A stretch of 64,000 nucleotides of DNA from Megalopta genalis (GCF_051020955.1 NC_135013.1:44335087-44399086), one strand, 5' to 3'; counted from the stretch's first letter, positions 12,083 to 22,762 are shown. Made by a program: numbers and translations. Notes: generated from the letters alone by a model not told the origin.

Positions 12083-12357
12083 CAGGGTGTGACACATAAC
12101 TGTCGCCATGATTTTTCAAGCACTTTCGATAGTCTGACAAAAAAATGTTTCTATTGAAAGTTAATCAGTATTTAGTCGGCTACTTATTGAAATATAACGA
12201 ATTTCAAAAACTATTGTTCTCCGACTAAAAGTCAAGGTCATCTTGACTTTTTTAAATAGCACTTTGTATCTTTGACTTCATAGAGTTATTGTTGATGAAA
12301 AAATAAATTCAACGACTTACTATACTATGACCTTCAAGTGATCATGACTTTAGAAAT
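12083..12357. mobile_element. CAGGGTGTGACAC-type element with AGTCAAGGTCA motif, copy 1
   Basis: It starts after TA with CAGGGTGTGACACATAACTG. The body (GCCATGATTTTTCAAGCAC, GTCTGACAAAAAAATGTTTC, TTAGTCGGCTAC) recurs at 58283-58600 and at 63860 to the window end. It contains the near-palindrome AAGTCAAGGTCATCTTGACTT, with TCAAGGTCA at 12232-12240, the consensus for monomeric nuclear receptors of the FTZ-F1/ERR type. The right boundary is not resolved. Non-coding MITE or decayed Tc1/mariner element. Confidence 0.55.
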
Positions 12358-12839
12358 TTAGGGTTGAACAATAAAAGCGTTAGTATCGAAAACTGTGCGC
12401 TCGAAATCTTAATTGGTTCTCGACTCACAAAAATGATGTATTGCTCTACCAATAGCGAAACCAATCTTCGCATGATAATCAGAAAGTATGCTACACCCTC
12501 GAAACCCATAAATAAGTCTTATCTCTTCCGGAGCATCAATGATCGAGTGCATCAGAAAAACACATTTTTATTCTTTTCATTAATCCACCGAATTCGATCG
12601 TCTACGAGGCAGAATTTCCATACAACGCAACTCCACGCATACAAAGTCCATGTATAAAGCTTCGATGGCGTAAGCCGTAACGAATATCCGCAGCAAAAAT
12701 TGTCGATGCATTAGAAAGTCAGAAAAGGAGGAAGCAAACTATATATCGCAACGATAATTCGATAAGCTGCTTCGTATCCCCGTTTGTTCCTCCGTAAGCG
12801 GACCCTCCATTTCGTTTCACCTCTATTTTTTCTGGCTCG

Positions 12840-12877
<38 letters not shown>
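12840..12877 (+). repeat. (TC)n microsatellite
   Basis: Uninterrupted CT dinucleotide repeat of about 17 units. The Arg-Glu repeat frames on the minus strand are produced by it and are not genes. Confidence 0.95.
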
Positions 12878-12878
<1 letters not shown>

Positions 12879-12899
12879 TGTAATATCCACAAAACGCAT

Positions 12900-13637
12900 A
12901 GACTTCCAATCTGTTTCAGTAATAACCAGAGTAAACGATCGGACGTGACGTCACTCGGTTCGAACATCGGTAAGCCGGACGCTTTGGAATTGTCGAGCAG
13001 CGGATCCGCGCGAGGCTTGTTGCGATATTTAAAGCGGACAACAGATGTCCGGCCGGGATCGTGGCCATTACACGTTAATGTTGGACTTTGTTTGCCTTAA
13101 AAATTGATGCCAGCCATACTGTCCCACCGGCCGCCCTCTCACTGTTTCGTACCGCGACCGTTGACTCGTGTTGCCTCCACGCTATTTTTCCATTCTGCGT
13201 CCCATCCCCATCGACTAAATATCGCTTGATTTCTGCACGTGTGATACCAGTAGATTTTAACGAGGATCGCTCGGCCGTGAAATTCTTCGTCGTCTCATTT
13301 CGTATTTAGCAAGGGATGACCACTTACCTTTGAAACGTCACGTCCTACTTCAATGTTTAGCCATCCGATTAATTGTCTGTTTAAACTGTTCGGCCCGGCT
13401 TTGGCCGGCCCCGTTTCAACCGGGGGTGTTTATTGAAGGACATGGTATCTGCGGCGAGAGATACTCGTCTTCGAGCCCGGGTTGTTCCGTGAGCTTCGCT
13501 ACTTTGAATCTTGCATCGTGTCGCGTTGCGGGGCGTTTAACAAGCGCTTGATCTATTCATATTTGATCGTGACACGTACTGCAATTGCTCGGACTAATAT
13601 TTCGTCTTTTGGGGGAGAATCGATATGAAGTGGCGTA
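12900..13637. promoter_or_regulatory. GC-rich island, possible regulatory region
   Basis: About 650 bases with much higher GC/CpG than the surroundings. It contains a full CRE-like palindrome (GTGACGTCAC at about 12946-12955), homeodomain-like ATTACACGTTAATG at about 13067, and GGCCGGCC runs near 13400. Plus-strand frames at 13088-13309 and 13330-13551 have no recognisable domain. It could be an enhancer or promoter within K2P intron 2 or an unknown exon. Confidence 0.35.
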
Positions 13638-14439
13638 CAGTACCGGACAAAAGTGTTTAAAAACGTATCTTTAAAAACGCAATAACTTCTTTAAAACTGA
13701 ATTAAACGACTCAAATTTTTGCTTAATGTTAGAGGGACGAATTTACTGTACAATGACTACAATTGTTTACAATTGTGCTATCGGAATGACAACAACCATA
13801 GAAAACTCTCGCTTTTTAATTTTTTTTATCTGGGTCTATAAGACAAAAGTTTAAAGGATGCATTTTGTGAATCTCACAATCAGTAGCTTATATGTAGGCT
13901 GCGGATTATAATGGAAAATAAAAATGGTGTGCATCTATTACAAGAAATGGAAACACAAGAGAAAGTTCTTTCTTTCTTTAGTAATTTTAATGATTTGAAA
14001 ATAAAGCATTGACATTTAGAAATACTTTTAATCTTTTTACTGTTTTAAATTGTTGCCAATCAAATTCATCATAGATGCATAAAATCCACAGCCTAATTAT
14101 TATATATGCAGGCTGAAAATTTCATCGAAATTGGTTAGTCTTGTTGTAAGTTACACGCAGTTAAAGATAATGAATCGCAATTTTTCACAACTCGACCAAT
14201 AACAACGTTAAAAAATTTTGTCTAAATTTTCAGCATCCATGTAACTTACCGAAATCTATAAAACGCAATGTTTAAATTTTCATTGAAAACTCAGATAAAA
14301 ATGTTATTTTTTAATCATTTTTATAATTTTTAGCAAGTAAGTAATAAGTTTAGCAGTAAATCAATTTCTCTAATATTTAAAAATAATTCAAACTATTATT
14401 TTCGATTTTTAAAAAGTTATTCCTTTACATAGAAACTAT
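13638..14439. mobile_element. long palindromic MITE, copy 1 (interrupted, right end lost)
   Basis: It begins after TA with CAGTACCGGACAAAAGTGTT, matching the end of the complete copy at 61076-61817, followed by the family blocks AACGCAATAACTTC, AAACTGAATTAAACGACTC and AGAGGGAC. A GACTGCGG-type MITE (13897-14093) is inserted in it. The right-hand mirror arm runs until it stops at the CAGGGTGTCCCA element at 14441, so its last ~60 bases are missing. Non-coding. Confidence 0.7.
13897..14093. mobile_element. GACTGCGGATTTTATGC-type MITE, nested copy
   Basis: 197 bp with TA at both sides (13895-13896, 14094-14095). The left end reads GGCTGCGGATTATAATGG and the right end reverse-complements to GGCTGTGGATTTTATGCATC. 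It interrupts the outer palindromic element between TAGCTTATATG and ATGCAGGCTGAAAATTTC, which are contiguous in other copies. So it inserted later than its host element. Confidence 0.8.
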
Positions 14440-14440
14440 G

Positions 14441-14725
14441 CAGGGTGTCCCATAATTATGTTATCACTTGCCAAGAGGTGATTCCTGAGGTCATGTGAAG
14501 TAACTCCTTCCTTAGCGAAAATACAATCCGCGGCTTTGTTTACAAGTTATGAACGAAGACTAATGAGAGTCGAGCTCAGCCGGTGCAAGGCGACCAAGCC
14601 AACGAGCGGTCGAAGCCCAGTTCCTTTTATTGGCTGAGCCGTGAATTACATTTCCGCTAAGGAAAAAGTTACTTCAAATGACCTCAGGAATCATCCCTGT
14701 GTTAACATAATTATGAGACACCCTG
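14441..14725. mobile_element. CAGGGTGTCCCA-type MITE, copy 1
   Basis: 285 bp. The left end reads CAGGGTGTCCCATAATTATG and the right end CATAATTATGAGACACCCTG, inverted repeats with TA on the right (14726-14727) and a mutated TG on the left. The subterminal blocks GATTCCTGAGGTCATGTGAA and TTCAAATGACCTCAGGAATC are mirrored. The central part is GC-rich. Same family as 24540-24904 and 36741-37096. Tc1/mariner-type non-autonomous element. Confidence 0.88.
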
Positions 14726-14727
14726 TA

Positions 14728-15891
14728 TATTGTAAACACAAATTGAAGAAAATTTACTCTAGGATCTTAATAATGTAATTGTTCTGTTAGTCGAACACTC
14801 GTGCGTACCTAACACGATAATATTCATTGGAAAATTATTGACATTAAAGACTGAAAGAAAATCAGGGATGTAGAGTCTCATATTACTTGGATTTATTTTA
14901 TAATTGAAAATGATTTAGCTACTGAGTTCAGCAGTAATTGATGACTTCATGATATTAATTATATTCATAATTAATTATTTGGATTATTGAATACTTGAGC
15001 AGTATTATATTAATGAGTAACTAAGATAATTCAAATAAATGTAACTAATGTAAATAATTAACTTAATAACCATTATCTACGAAATAATTATCCTTTTGAT
15101 TACGATTAACTTAAAAATTTGATATTGAACAGTTGTTAGAAAATCTGTAATACACAGATTACAGATTACAAAATGAAATTACTAATTTATTCCGAAAACA
15201 GTTAAACGATTAATGATTCTGATTAGCATGATTACTCTTAATAATCAATTACAGATGTAATCACATAATAATTAATTAAAGAAACTATCTTCTGAATAAA
15301 ATCCTTGTTAACATTTGTATTATATGATCTATTTGGTCAATTATTTGATTTTTACTGGGTACAAGACAGAAATTGAAATTGTGAAAATTTGTCTTACTAA
15401 TATTTGCGGTATTGAATAAATAAATAAATTATTGAAGAAGATCATAATTCGGATAATCTGAAAATAATTGAACGAAGAATATTATACAGAACGATATCTA
15501 ATCATGGCATACGTGGTAAACAGAATGGAACATTGACAAACTGTAGTATTTATCAGTGTATCTTAAATCTTTTTTTGAAAAAATTAAAATAAAAGAATCA
15601 AACACGAGCTAAAGGTAGAAACGTACTATCGTCACGTCACGTGAAATCATACGAAATCATGCGACATTCGAACAATATGAACCTATATGTATTTCTATTA
15701 TTTTAAATCTGTTACAAACAAATCAGTATCGCGTCACGTATTGTTCATGTATTGTCACGCCTGGACAGATTGCACGTATTATTTTTCCTACAATTTCGCG
15801 AGATTTTACGTGACGTGACATTTGTAGATGTTTCTCGCTTTACGCGTGGTCAGTAAAATGATGTCAAATGTGTCAAATTGTGTTCTAACTA
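14728..15891. other. AT-rich non-coding stretch
   Basis: No supported gene. Repeated ATTAAT/AATTATT words at 14930-15290 make it low in complexity. GTCACGTCACGTGAAATCAT (about 15630) and TTTTACGTGACGTGACAT (about 15805) form a loose inverted pair about 180 bases apart that may mark a decayed element. Confidence 0.5.
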
Positions 15892-15976
15892 TTGGGTTGG
15901 CAACTAGGTAATTGCCGATTTCAGTTATAGATGTCTCTCACTCCCATTTTTATGATATCCGTAAATGTTATATTAT

Positions 15977-15979
15977 AAA

Positions 15980-16014
<35 letters not shown>

Positions 16015-16016
16015 GT
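15977..16016 (+). repeat. (ATT)n microsatellite inside mariner
   Basis: About 13 ATT units lie at the point where the central part of the mariner is missing. It either expanded after the deletion or filled the repaired gap. Confidence 0.85.
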
Positions 16017-16042
16017 TATTTTTTATTATCCGTGAATGTTAG

Positions 16043-16411
16043 CAACTGGACAAATTGAATGCAGTGGTCAAGGAAAAGCGACCAGAATTGGTCAATCGTA
16101 ATGGTGTCATTTTCCACCAGGAAAGGCCGCACACGTCTATGTCCATTCGGCAAAAATTGATGGATATTGGTTGGGAATTGATGTTACACCCACCATATAG
16201 CCCTGATCTCGCGCCATCGGATTACCACTTATTTCGTTTCCTGGACAACTCCCTTCGTGGTAAAACTTTTAATGATGATGACGCTGTAAAATCTCACTTA
16301 ACTCAGTTTTTGGCCGAAAAGGATCAGACTTTCTACGAGCGTGGAATTTTCAAGTTGCTAGAGAGATGGCAAAAGGTCATCGAACAAAATGGAAAATACA
16401 TTACACATTAA
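16043..16411 (+). pseudogene. mariner transposase, C-terminal remnant
   Basis: An open frame of about 122 codons matching the C-terminal third of a mariner DD34D transposase: QLDKLNAVV, KRPELVNRNGVIFHQERPHT, then the hallmark block HPPYSPDLAPSDYHLFRFL carrying the third catalytic Asp (in APSD), and the tail YERGIFKLLERWQKVIEQNG. The second catalytic block normally reads HQDNARPH; here it is HQERPH, so the catalytic Asp has been lost, consistent with a six-base deletion. A TAG precedes the frame and no start codon remains. It is dead as an enzyme. Confidence 0.92.
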
Positions 16412-16531
16412 ACTTAGTTGCCAGCCCAATACAAACCGATATTTTAACAGTCAGCTACTAAAACTTTCAGTTCTTATCTTTCATAAAATGATGCAATTAT
16501 TTGCAATTGTTTAACATCATTGACGCATATA

Positions 16532-16760
16532 CAGGGTGTACACGTTAAGTTTTGTCACCATTTTTTAGGAATTCTCGGTAGCGTAATTACAAAATGTTTC
16601 AGACATAATCTCATCAGTTGTAGCTGGATTACACACACATGTTCGCATATCCTCAAATTTTAAAAAATGTTTTTTACGTAAAAGAGTCAAGGTCACCTTG
16701 ACTCTTTTAAATGGCACCATATGTTTTCGCATACTTAAAACACAATTAAAAAACCCGATA
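16532..16760. mobile_element. CAGGGTGTACACG-type element with AGTCAAGGTCA palindrome
   Basis: It starts after TA with CAGGGTGTACACGTTAAG. It shares its layout with the 12083 element (CAGGGTGT end, ACAAAATGTTTC block, then the AGTCAAGGTCA centre) but is diverged. It holds a perfect palindrome of two 14-base arms (16680-16693 and 16695-16708) around one base, including TCAAGGTCA at 16687-16695. The right end is uncertain. Non-coding. Confidence 0.5.
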
Positions 16761-16780
16761 TAAAATAATATAGATTTCAC

Positions 16781-18240
16781 TACTTAAAGTTAATATAAAT
16801 CCCAATGTATTTCATAGTTCTACCGTTAAACATTGCAGAGTATTTAAAATACTGTAGAAATACAACTTACAATTAGTCAGACAGCAGCATCACAGAAAAA
16901 TACAAGTTCCAATGATTTCTAGCTCTATCATCAAGGTATGATCGTTTATCCTGTTCAAGATTAAAAGGACGAGTAACCACGCATTTCTTTATCAGAACAG
17001 AAATAATTGAATGACAAATTAGGGGATGTTTTACATGGTTAAAAACGGCTATAAATTTTCTAGTCTCCGTGAAACACTATCGATGAAACGTTGGCACGGC
17101 TCCAGAACATCGCAGCAAATTGTGCAAGTTAATTTCGAGCGGGCGAGAAATTTTCAATCGGTCGGCAAAAATCACGGATGCGAAATACCAGAGTTTGGCG
17201 ACGAGATTACACGCTCGTAAGAACTCGGCGTCTAACCGGTTAAATAATGTACTCGGGCAAAACGGGTGGAGCTGAAATCGGAGGAGATAAGTATCTTCGC
17301 TATCGCCACCACGGCGGTGCCATTATCGCTATCTTGTGTTACTGGCTGCCTCGGTGCCGCCGTCTCGAAATGTATAGTATTTGCCTCCAGTAATTATTCG
17401 TTTCTGGACGGCCCTTCAAAGTTTACCCGCGCTGCGTTGGTCCACCGACCTACTAATTACATCGCGCTGCAACGTTTGCAATTTTCTTGGCCTGGTTTCC
17501 ACTCTACGAAACGAGACAGTCCACAGAAAATATTGACGATAAATTTGCCATTCTTATGTTCAATGGTTATTCCGCTGATTGCATGCCAAGACAAATTCTG
17601 ATTTGGCACGAATAATGGAAATATTTTTAAGCAGCAATTCGAGTTTATTCCGCCCTCTTGACTCCAATTACTTTGCCTGTTAGCTTTCTATGGATTGCAT
17701 TACAGAATTTCTTGTCCCTTTAAAAACATTATTTATTACGTTTGCAGAGACGGAATTTACTAATTTTGGGGACTTTGATTTCTGTGAAATTAAGGGAGGA
17801 CATCACCATAACGGAGTAACATCCTAAACAGATTTCTTTTCTTTATTTTCTTAAAGTTTCAAATGTGTCGGATATTTAGCAATTGAAAGGTAAATTTTCA
17901 AAAATCTTACTTTATCAGAGAGATAAGTTATCTCAAAAGTTCTTTCACGTTCGTCTCGAAACTAGATTTTAAAACCTGGCCATTACGAAATATTATTATT
18001 ATATTAATATTACGTATTATTTATTTATATATTATTTTATTTAATATTATTATTATATATCAATTATTTAATTTTTTATAAGCATTTAAAATTGTTTTTT
18101 TAGGATAACAACAGCTGTTCCTCTTCAAACTGCAGCCATTTCTGCAATTACTAAAATTTTCGAAATCCCGTAAGCTACATTTTAGATAACAGTTTAAGTT
18201 TATGAATCAACAATATTTGTTTAGTTGTGACGTCCTAGTA
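16781..18240. other. non-coding stretch with a moderately GC-rich island
   Basis: The patch at about 17020-17600 is richer in GC and has plus-strand frames at 17026-17220 and 17266-17601. Neither shows a recognisable domain, and no clear splice structure was found, so I do not call a gene. The rest (17600-18240) is AT-rich with ATTATT-type low complexity at 17990-18060. Confidence 0.45.
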
Positions 18241-18457
18241 CAGTAAATTGTCTCTAATTGACTCTCACACATTGTACATAAAAATGGATAATTTGGGTAG
18301 ACGAGATACAATTATTCGAGCCTTGCGGCTCGTTTTTATAGTTGCCGATTGTCAACAACTATAAAAACGAGCCGCAAAACTCGAATAATCGTATCTCCTC
18401 TTCCAAAATTGTCCATTTTTGTACACAATCGGTGCATCAATTAGGGAGAATTTACTG
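18241..18457. mobile_element. CAGTAAATTCTC-type palindromic MITE, copy 2
   Basis: 217 bp; left end CAGTAAATTGTC after TA (18239-18240), right end GAGAATTTACTG followed by CA (a mutated TA). The centre is a strong hairpin: CGTTTTTATAGTTGCCGATT faces TCAACAACTATAAAAACG. The palindrome extends through GATACAATTATTCGAG / CTCGAATAATCGTATC. Confidence 0.85.
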
Positions 18458-18775
18458 CACTTACCAACTGCGACGGCCAGTAATCAATGTTATATGAGAA
18501 GGGGTTTCGGAAGCAACGAATAACTTTGCCATGTTTTACGATTGTTAATTCTAAAAAATTGGAAAGCAAAGCTGGAACATACTTTTATATTCTCTTAGAA
18601 ACATTAAGTCTTTTACCGAGTAAATACCTCTAGAAAAATTCCTAAACATTATCTATTATTCTGAACGCCTCAGATCGGTGTCCCCTATTGAACACATTAG
18701 CGACCATTGTTTATTTCGTCATCTACTTTAATTGCTAAAGTAATTTGTTAACGTCGCAAGAAACCGATATTCGCA

Positions 18776-19075
18776 AGGTGTCTGAAAAATATTGTAAGCT
18801 CTTGAAAAGGGTGATACTCGAGATGCTGTCGAGTTATCTTTTTTTTAGCAAAAATGTTAGGGATTCGTTAATGAGTTATTAACGAAAAATACAGACCTAT
18901 CAGGTAGCTAGTAGAGCGGACGAATAACGGCACGATATCGAGCTCGATACGGCATTGGCTGCGGTGGTGGCAACCAGCCGTATTCGCTCTCTGATTGGTT
19001 CATGTTTTTCGTGAATAATTTGCCGCGGAGAACATTTTCTCTAAGGCAGTAGTATCTTCAAATACCCTCAAGTAT
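18776..19075. mobile_element. diverged relative of the CAGGGTGTCCCA family (tentative)
   Basis: The internal block GAGTTATTAACGAAAAATAC, followed by a GC-rich centre and CTGATTGGTTCATGTTTTTC then GTGAATAATTTG, parallels the centre of the copies at 24540 and 36741 (GAGTTAT-CG-AAAACAG-GACCAAT and its mirror). The terminal repeats are not recognisable, so the limits are guesses. Confidence 0.35.
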
Positions 19076-19590
19076 ACTAAATATCTCGATAAAAAATTAG
19101 TTCGTCGTAGAAATGATATTTGAACCGACTATCGGTCAAAAGTTTTATTAATACACAGCTTGACGATGTCACGGTCAAATTCAGATTTACACTCTTAATG
19201 TAACGTACTTCTATTATGAAATGAAATAAATAATTGCTAGGTAATCAAAATAATTCATGTATTTTTGCATAAACTAAGAGATGTAAAAAGGTCACTTGAA
19301 AAGTTATACTACAGTTTTATACCAGAGTATAAAATGAAAAAGTATACTAGGAGAAATATATTACATACTTTAGATAGCATTTATATAATTTTATGGCTTT
19401 ATATTATATTTGTATTATAGGAATTCTATTCAGATTATATTACTTAAAATTACATTATGTTCATATTATAAATTATATAAATATCAAGGTAGATCAAATT
19501 TTGTTAAATACTGCAAATTAAGCAATATGGCTCTCATTCGTAAGATGCACAGACTACACATTGAGAGAGTTAAGAATACACAAATTATTA

Positions 19591-20167
19591 CTCCAGACGT
19601 ATTAGGACACTTACAAAAAATGAAATAAATTTCAGAAACCGATAGGAAATTCTTATAACGTCTACATTTTGTTTCGAACTTAGTTTTATACAGTAAAAAA
19701 ATAACGTCGATTTTATAAAAGAAAATTAAAGCTTCTTTTCGTCCATAGATTCCCCATGTTTTTAATTACTCTTTGGACTAATTTCGACATCCGTTTTATT
19801 ATTTCATCTATTATTTCTGTTCCCATTTGATTTCATGTATTCTGTGCTATACATATATTATACTATATATATATTATAGTACTATTGTACTAAATATATA
19901 TTATACTATACATATTTAGAAAACACATCGGGAAACGACGCGCGTCTTACCGAGCGAGGAGTATGAAATGAACTCAGTCTTCCTGTTTTAATTAACAGAG
20001 TTCAATAGATGAGAAAACTAATTGTATAAGAGTGACAAACGCTCATAATTTAATTAATGTGTACTTTCGACAATATGATACCGTAAAACTAGCAGACATT
20101 ACCTAAACTGAATGAAAAAATTACAATTTATATTAAATATGAAGTTGTCCTAATACCTTCGAAGGAG
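19591..20167 (-). mobile_element. decayed Tc1-like element, copy 1
   Basis: 577 bp. The left end CTCCAGACGTATTAGGACAC (after TA at 19589-19590) is mirrored by GTTGTCCTAATACCTTCGAA and GGAG on the right. It is homologous over nearly its length to 37777-38366. On the minus strand, about 19700-19850 reads IIDEIIKRMSKLVQRVIKN, comparable to the -L--SMP-R---VI segment at the C-terminus of Tc1 transposases. The rest of the transposase is missing or unreadable. Confidence 0.6.
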
Positions 20168-21450
20168 GTGTTCTTCTCAAGTGTCAATAATTCTTGTATT
20201 CTACCAAGTCGTTTAGTAAATTCCACGAGACCGTTCATTTGTAATTACAGCATCAAAAAAATAAAATAAAATGAAATAAAAAAAGAAAGAAGAAGAAGAG
20301 AATTTCTACGACGGATATAAAATTGTTTTATTTTTTTTAAGAATTAGTCGTTTTGTTCTGACGAAATATATTATATTTAGAAGTCCAATCTTATTGATAG
20401 AAACACAGTTTTATTTCAGTTAGAATACCCGTTGGTGGCGTTGAAATGATTGAAAGTAATGCTACAGCTATGACACAGGCTACTAAAACCACCGCTGAAT
20501 ACATATCACAGTTAGAATGGAAAGGTTTTCCTTATCTTGTCAATTCTCTAAATTCTGCTCCCTCAGATTATTACCTATCTCATTAAATACAGTACAGACT
20601 AAAATGGCAGCACTTCAGAATATATGTGAAATAAACAATTGGATCCACAATTACTTTGATTCCACAAACTCGCTATTATTTTTCTGCCAAAGAATTCAAT
20701 TTTTGTCAGAGAGGTGAGGTAAGATCGCAGAAGATGATGATTTCAGTTGAAAAAATATGATACTATTTCAAAAAATGTATTGAATTAATAAATCGGCAGT
20801 ACTTGATTAATTAAATCTAATTCATCCTAGTCAAATCATTCTTAAGGTGAATACAAATCTAAATTAAATTGCAACTAAATATAAGTTTGTTGCAAACTTA
20901 CATATTTTAGGTAACGGAATTACAACTGTTACGTTTTCAAATGTATAAAATATTTATATCTGCCGCGTCAAGACGGAGAAGAGAGGTGTAATGAAATATG
21001 TGGTGTTGATTTTTGACAACTGGTTTGTCAATTTCATTTGTAACGATGATTAATAACGAAATCAGATACTCGAATATGAAACTAAACAAAATAAATCATC
21101 CCTAGTGAGGAAACAGAGGATAGAAAGAACAGGAAATATATTAATATTAATATTTCGTGGCTTGTTTCCTCACAAATATATTTGTCTGTCCATCGAATTT
21201 TAAGTAAGCAATATTAAATTTTGTCGATGTATCATGATATTATTAAACGTCTTGTGTATATGTAATCCTTTTTGCTTATGCACGATTACTACAACTGAAA
21301 CAAGAATATAATTTTAATTACTGTTGAAAAAATGTCTTCATTTCTAGATATAATAATTCAAGTAAATGCTGAAAATAAGCATTCATGTATTAATAAATAT
21401 AAATTTCGGTCTTCTTCTAAAATTCTTAACGAAAATAGGACGACGATGGA
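20168..21450. other. AT-rich non-coding stretch
   Basis: No supported gene. A short AG-rich run (AAGAAAGAAGAAGAAGAG) is at about 20283-20300. Open frames such as 20517-20717 have no motif. Confidence 0.5.
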
Positions 21451-21454
21451 TTAA

Positions 21455-22288
21455 CACTCGAACGGTGGAGCTCGTAATCATTTGGACCCAGAGTACAAAT
21501 ATTGTTATATGACCATACGTATACAATATATCCCACTTAAGTTGAGATTGTAAAAATCTCGTGTACACGTAATTTAAAAAAAAAAGACAAATTGTCATGT
21601 ATCCTTTAGTATTTCGAGTGGGGAATCAAATGGCACTACATACTAATTTTCTAATGCGTGGTCATTATCAAGATTATTTCAAGGTCATCTTGTCTTTTTT
21701 TTGGCCACAAACCTATATTTTTTATTCCGGAATCATATTCTACATAAAATAAATATACAACATTTGTTTGAAACATTTTTTTTGTAATATGAAGTTCTTA
21801 AATGAAATAAAATACTTTCCAGAAATAGATCACGTTGTTATTTTAATAGACAAACAAAATTATCAAAAATCAGTTGAATATTTTAAAAAATATTAAACTT
21901 ACAAAATAATGTTTTAAACAAAAGTTGTGCATTTTTTTACGTAGAATATGATACCGAAATAAAGAATATAGATTTGTAATAAGAAAAGCAAAATGACCTA
22001 GAAATAACCTTGATAATGCTCACGCCTTAGAAAACTAGCAGTGATGCTTAACTCCCCACTCGAAATACTAAAGGACATGCACGTGGGATACCCCGTATGC
22101 ATAGATATCCAAGAATTATATGTTAAATAACATCGTAAAAAGTGAATCTTGACAAAAGAGTTCGGACACGTGTCTGCTTATTTTGTCTCTAGAATCACCA
22201 CAAAAAGTTTCACTAAAATCGGCAGTCCCACAGATGTGATATCTTCTTGTCAGTTATATTTTTATAGATGACGTTCGCCGTTCGAGTG
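21455..22288. mobile_element. TTAA-flanked piggyBac-type element hosting a nested insertion
   Basis: 834 bp with TTAA at both sides (21451-21454, 22289-22292). The ends are inverted repeats: CACTCGAACGGTGGAGCTC on the left; the right end reverse-complements to CACTCGAACGGCGAACGTC. The subterminal TTTGGACCCAGAGTAC also occurs in the related element at 54362-54585. Most of the interior is a separate element with its own inverted repeat (21525-22103). No transposase seen. Confidence 0.78.
21525..22103. mobile_element. nested element with long inverted repeat
   Basis: The arms CATGTATCCTTTAGTATTTC (from 21597) and GAAATACTAAAGGACATG (ending about 22081) are complementary, and pairing continues inwards (CGAGTGGGGA; GAATCATATTCTACATAAAA facing ACGTAGAATATGATAC; TTTGTTTGAAACATT facing AATGTTTTAAACAAA). 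Outside them, ATATCCCACTT on the left faces GGGATACC on the right, with extra bases in the left arm. TCAAGGTCA occurs at 21679-21687. It is inserted in the TTAA element at 21455-22288. Outer limits are approximate. Confidence 0.6.
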
Positions 22289-22476
22289 TTAATAACGATT
22301 TTGAAAGCTTTTTGCAAGAATAAAAATTGACCGTGGTCACCGTCGATCAGCAACGTAACCAGCGTCCTATTCGGAACAGTTGCTGATACCGAAGTTATAG
22401 TAATCGAGTCACGAATTCAATGAGGACGACGTCCGCCATGACACCTAATATCACGTTAATGTAGTTAAGTACTTAC

Positions 22477-22762
22477 CGATCGTAGACACCACCGTGAGAG
22501 AATACAGGAACGCTTTGGCGAAGTTCCATTCGTACTCTGGGGCACGTCGCTCGGTCACAGGATCGCTGGCCGAACTTCCAACGTAGGTCCCGACATTCTG
22601 GGTCGCCTTCATGTCGTCGGTGATCCTCTTCACCAGTTGATCCTGAAAACGTGCGATCTCCTGCGCGGCCAGCCTAGTCCAATTCTCGCGGTAAAGAACG
22701 TTCAGGCTCTCCGTGATTATCCAAATATTCTCGACGGTCTTCGCTCGGGCCTCGTTATTAAC
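22477..22762 (-). CDS. K2P potassium channel, coding exon 2 (cap and pore 1)
   Basis: Second coding exon of the same channel, 95 codons plus one base. It begins after a CAAAG acceptor (AG at 22763-22764) and continues in phase 0 from exon 1. It encodes the helical extracellular cap (KTVENIWIITESL, a second N-glycosylation sequon NWT at overall residues 147-149, then a long charged helix AQEIARFQDQLVKRI) and the first pore loop WNFAKAFLYSLTVVSTIG. The STIG string is the start of the K2P selectivity filter; Tyr-Gly would follow on the next exon. The exon ends at ATCG|GTAAGT, so the filter glycine codon is split after its first base, an intron position found in many K2P genes. The next exon was not located to the left in this window, so the gene is partial here. 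Confidence 0.9.

Larger units (their letters stand above)
15892..16429 (+). mobile_element. internally deleted mariner transposon
   Basis: 538 bp bounded by TA (15890-15891 and 16430-16431). The left end TTGGGTTGGCAACTAGGTAA and the right end TTAGTTGCCAGCCCAA are the typical inverted ends of mariner elements. A full mariner is about 1.3 kb; here the N-terminal DNA-binding region and the first catalytic block are missing, and an ATT repeat (about 15977-16016) sits at the deletion. What is left is the C-terminal third of the transposase (separate entry). Confidence 0.92.

Noticed and set aside
12711..12967. Arg-Glu repeat frames
   Set aside because: Produced by the TC microsatellite on the opposite strand.
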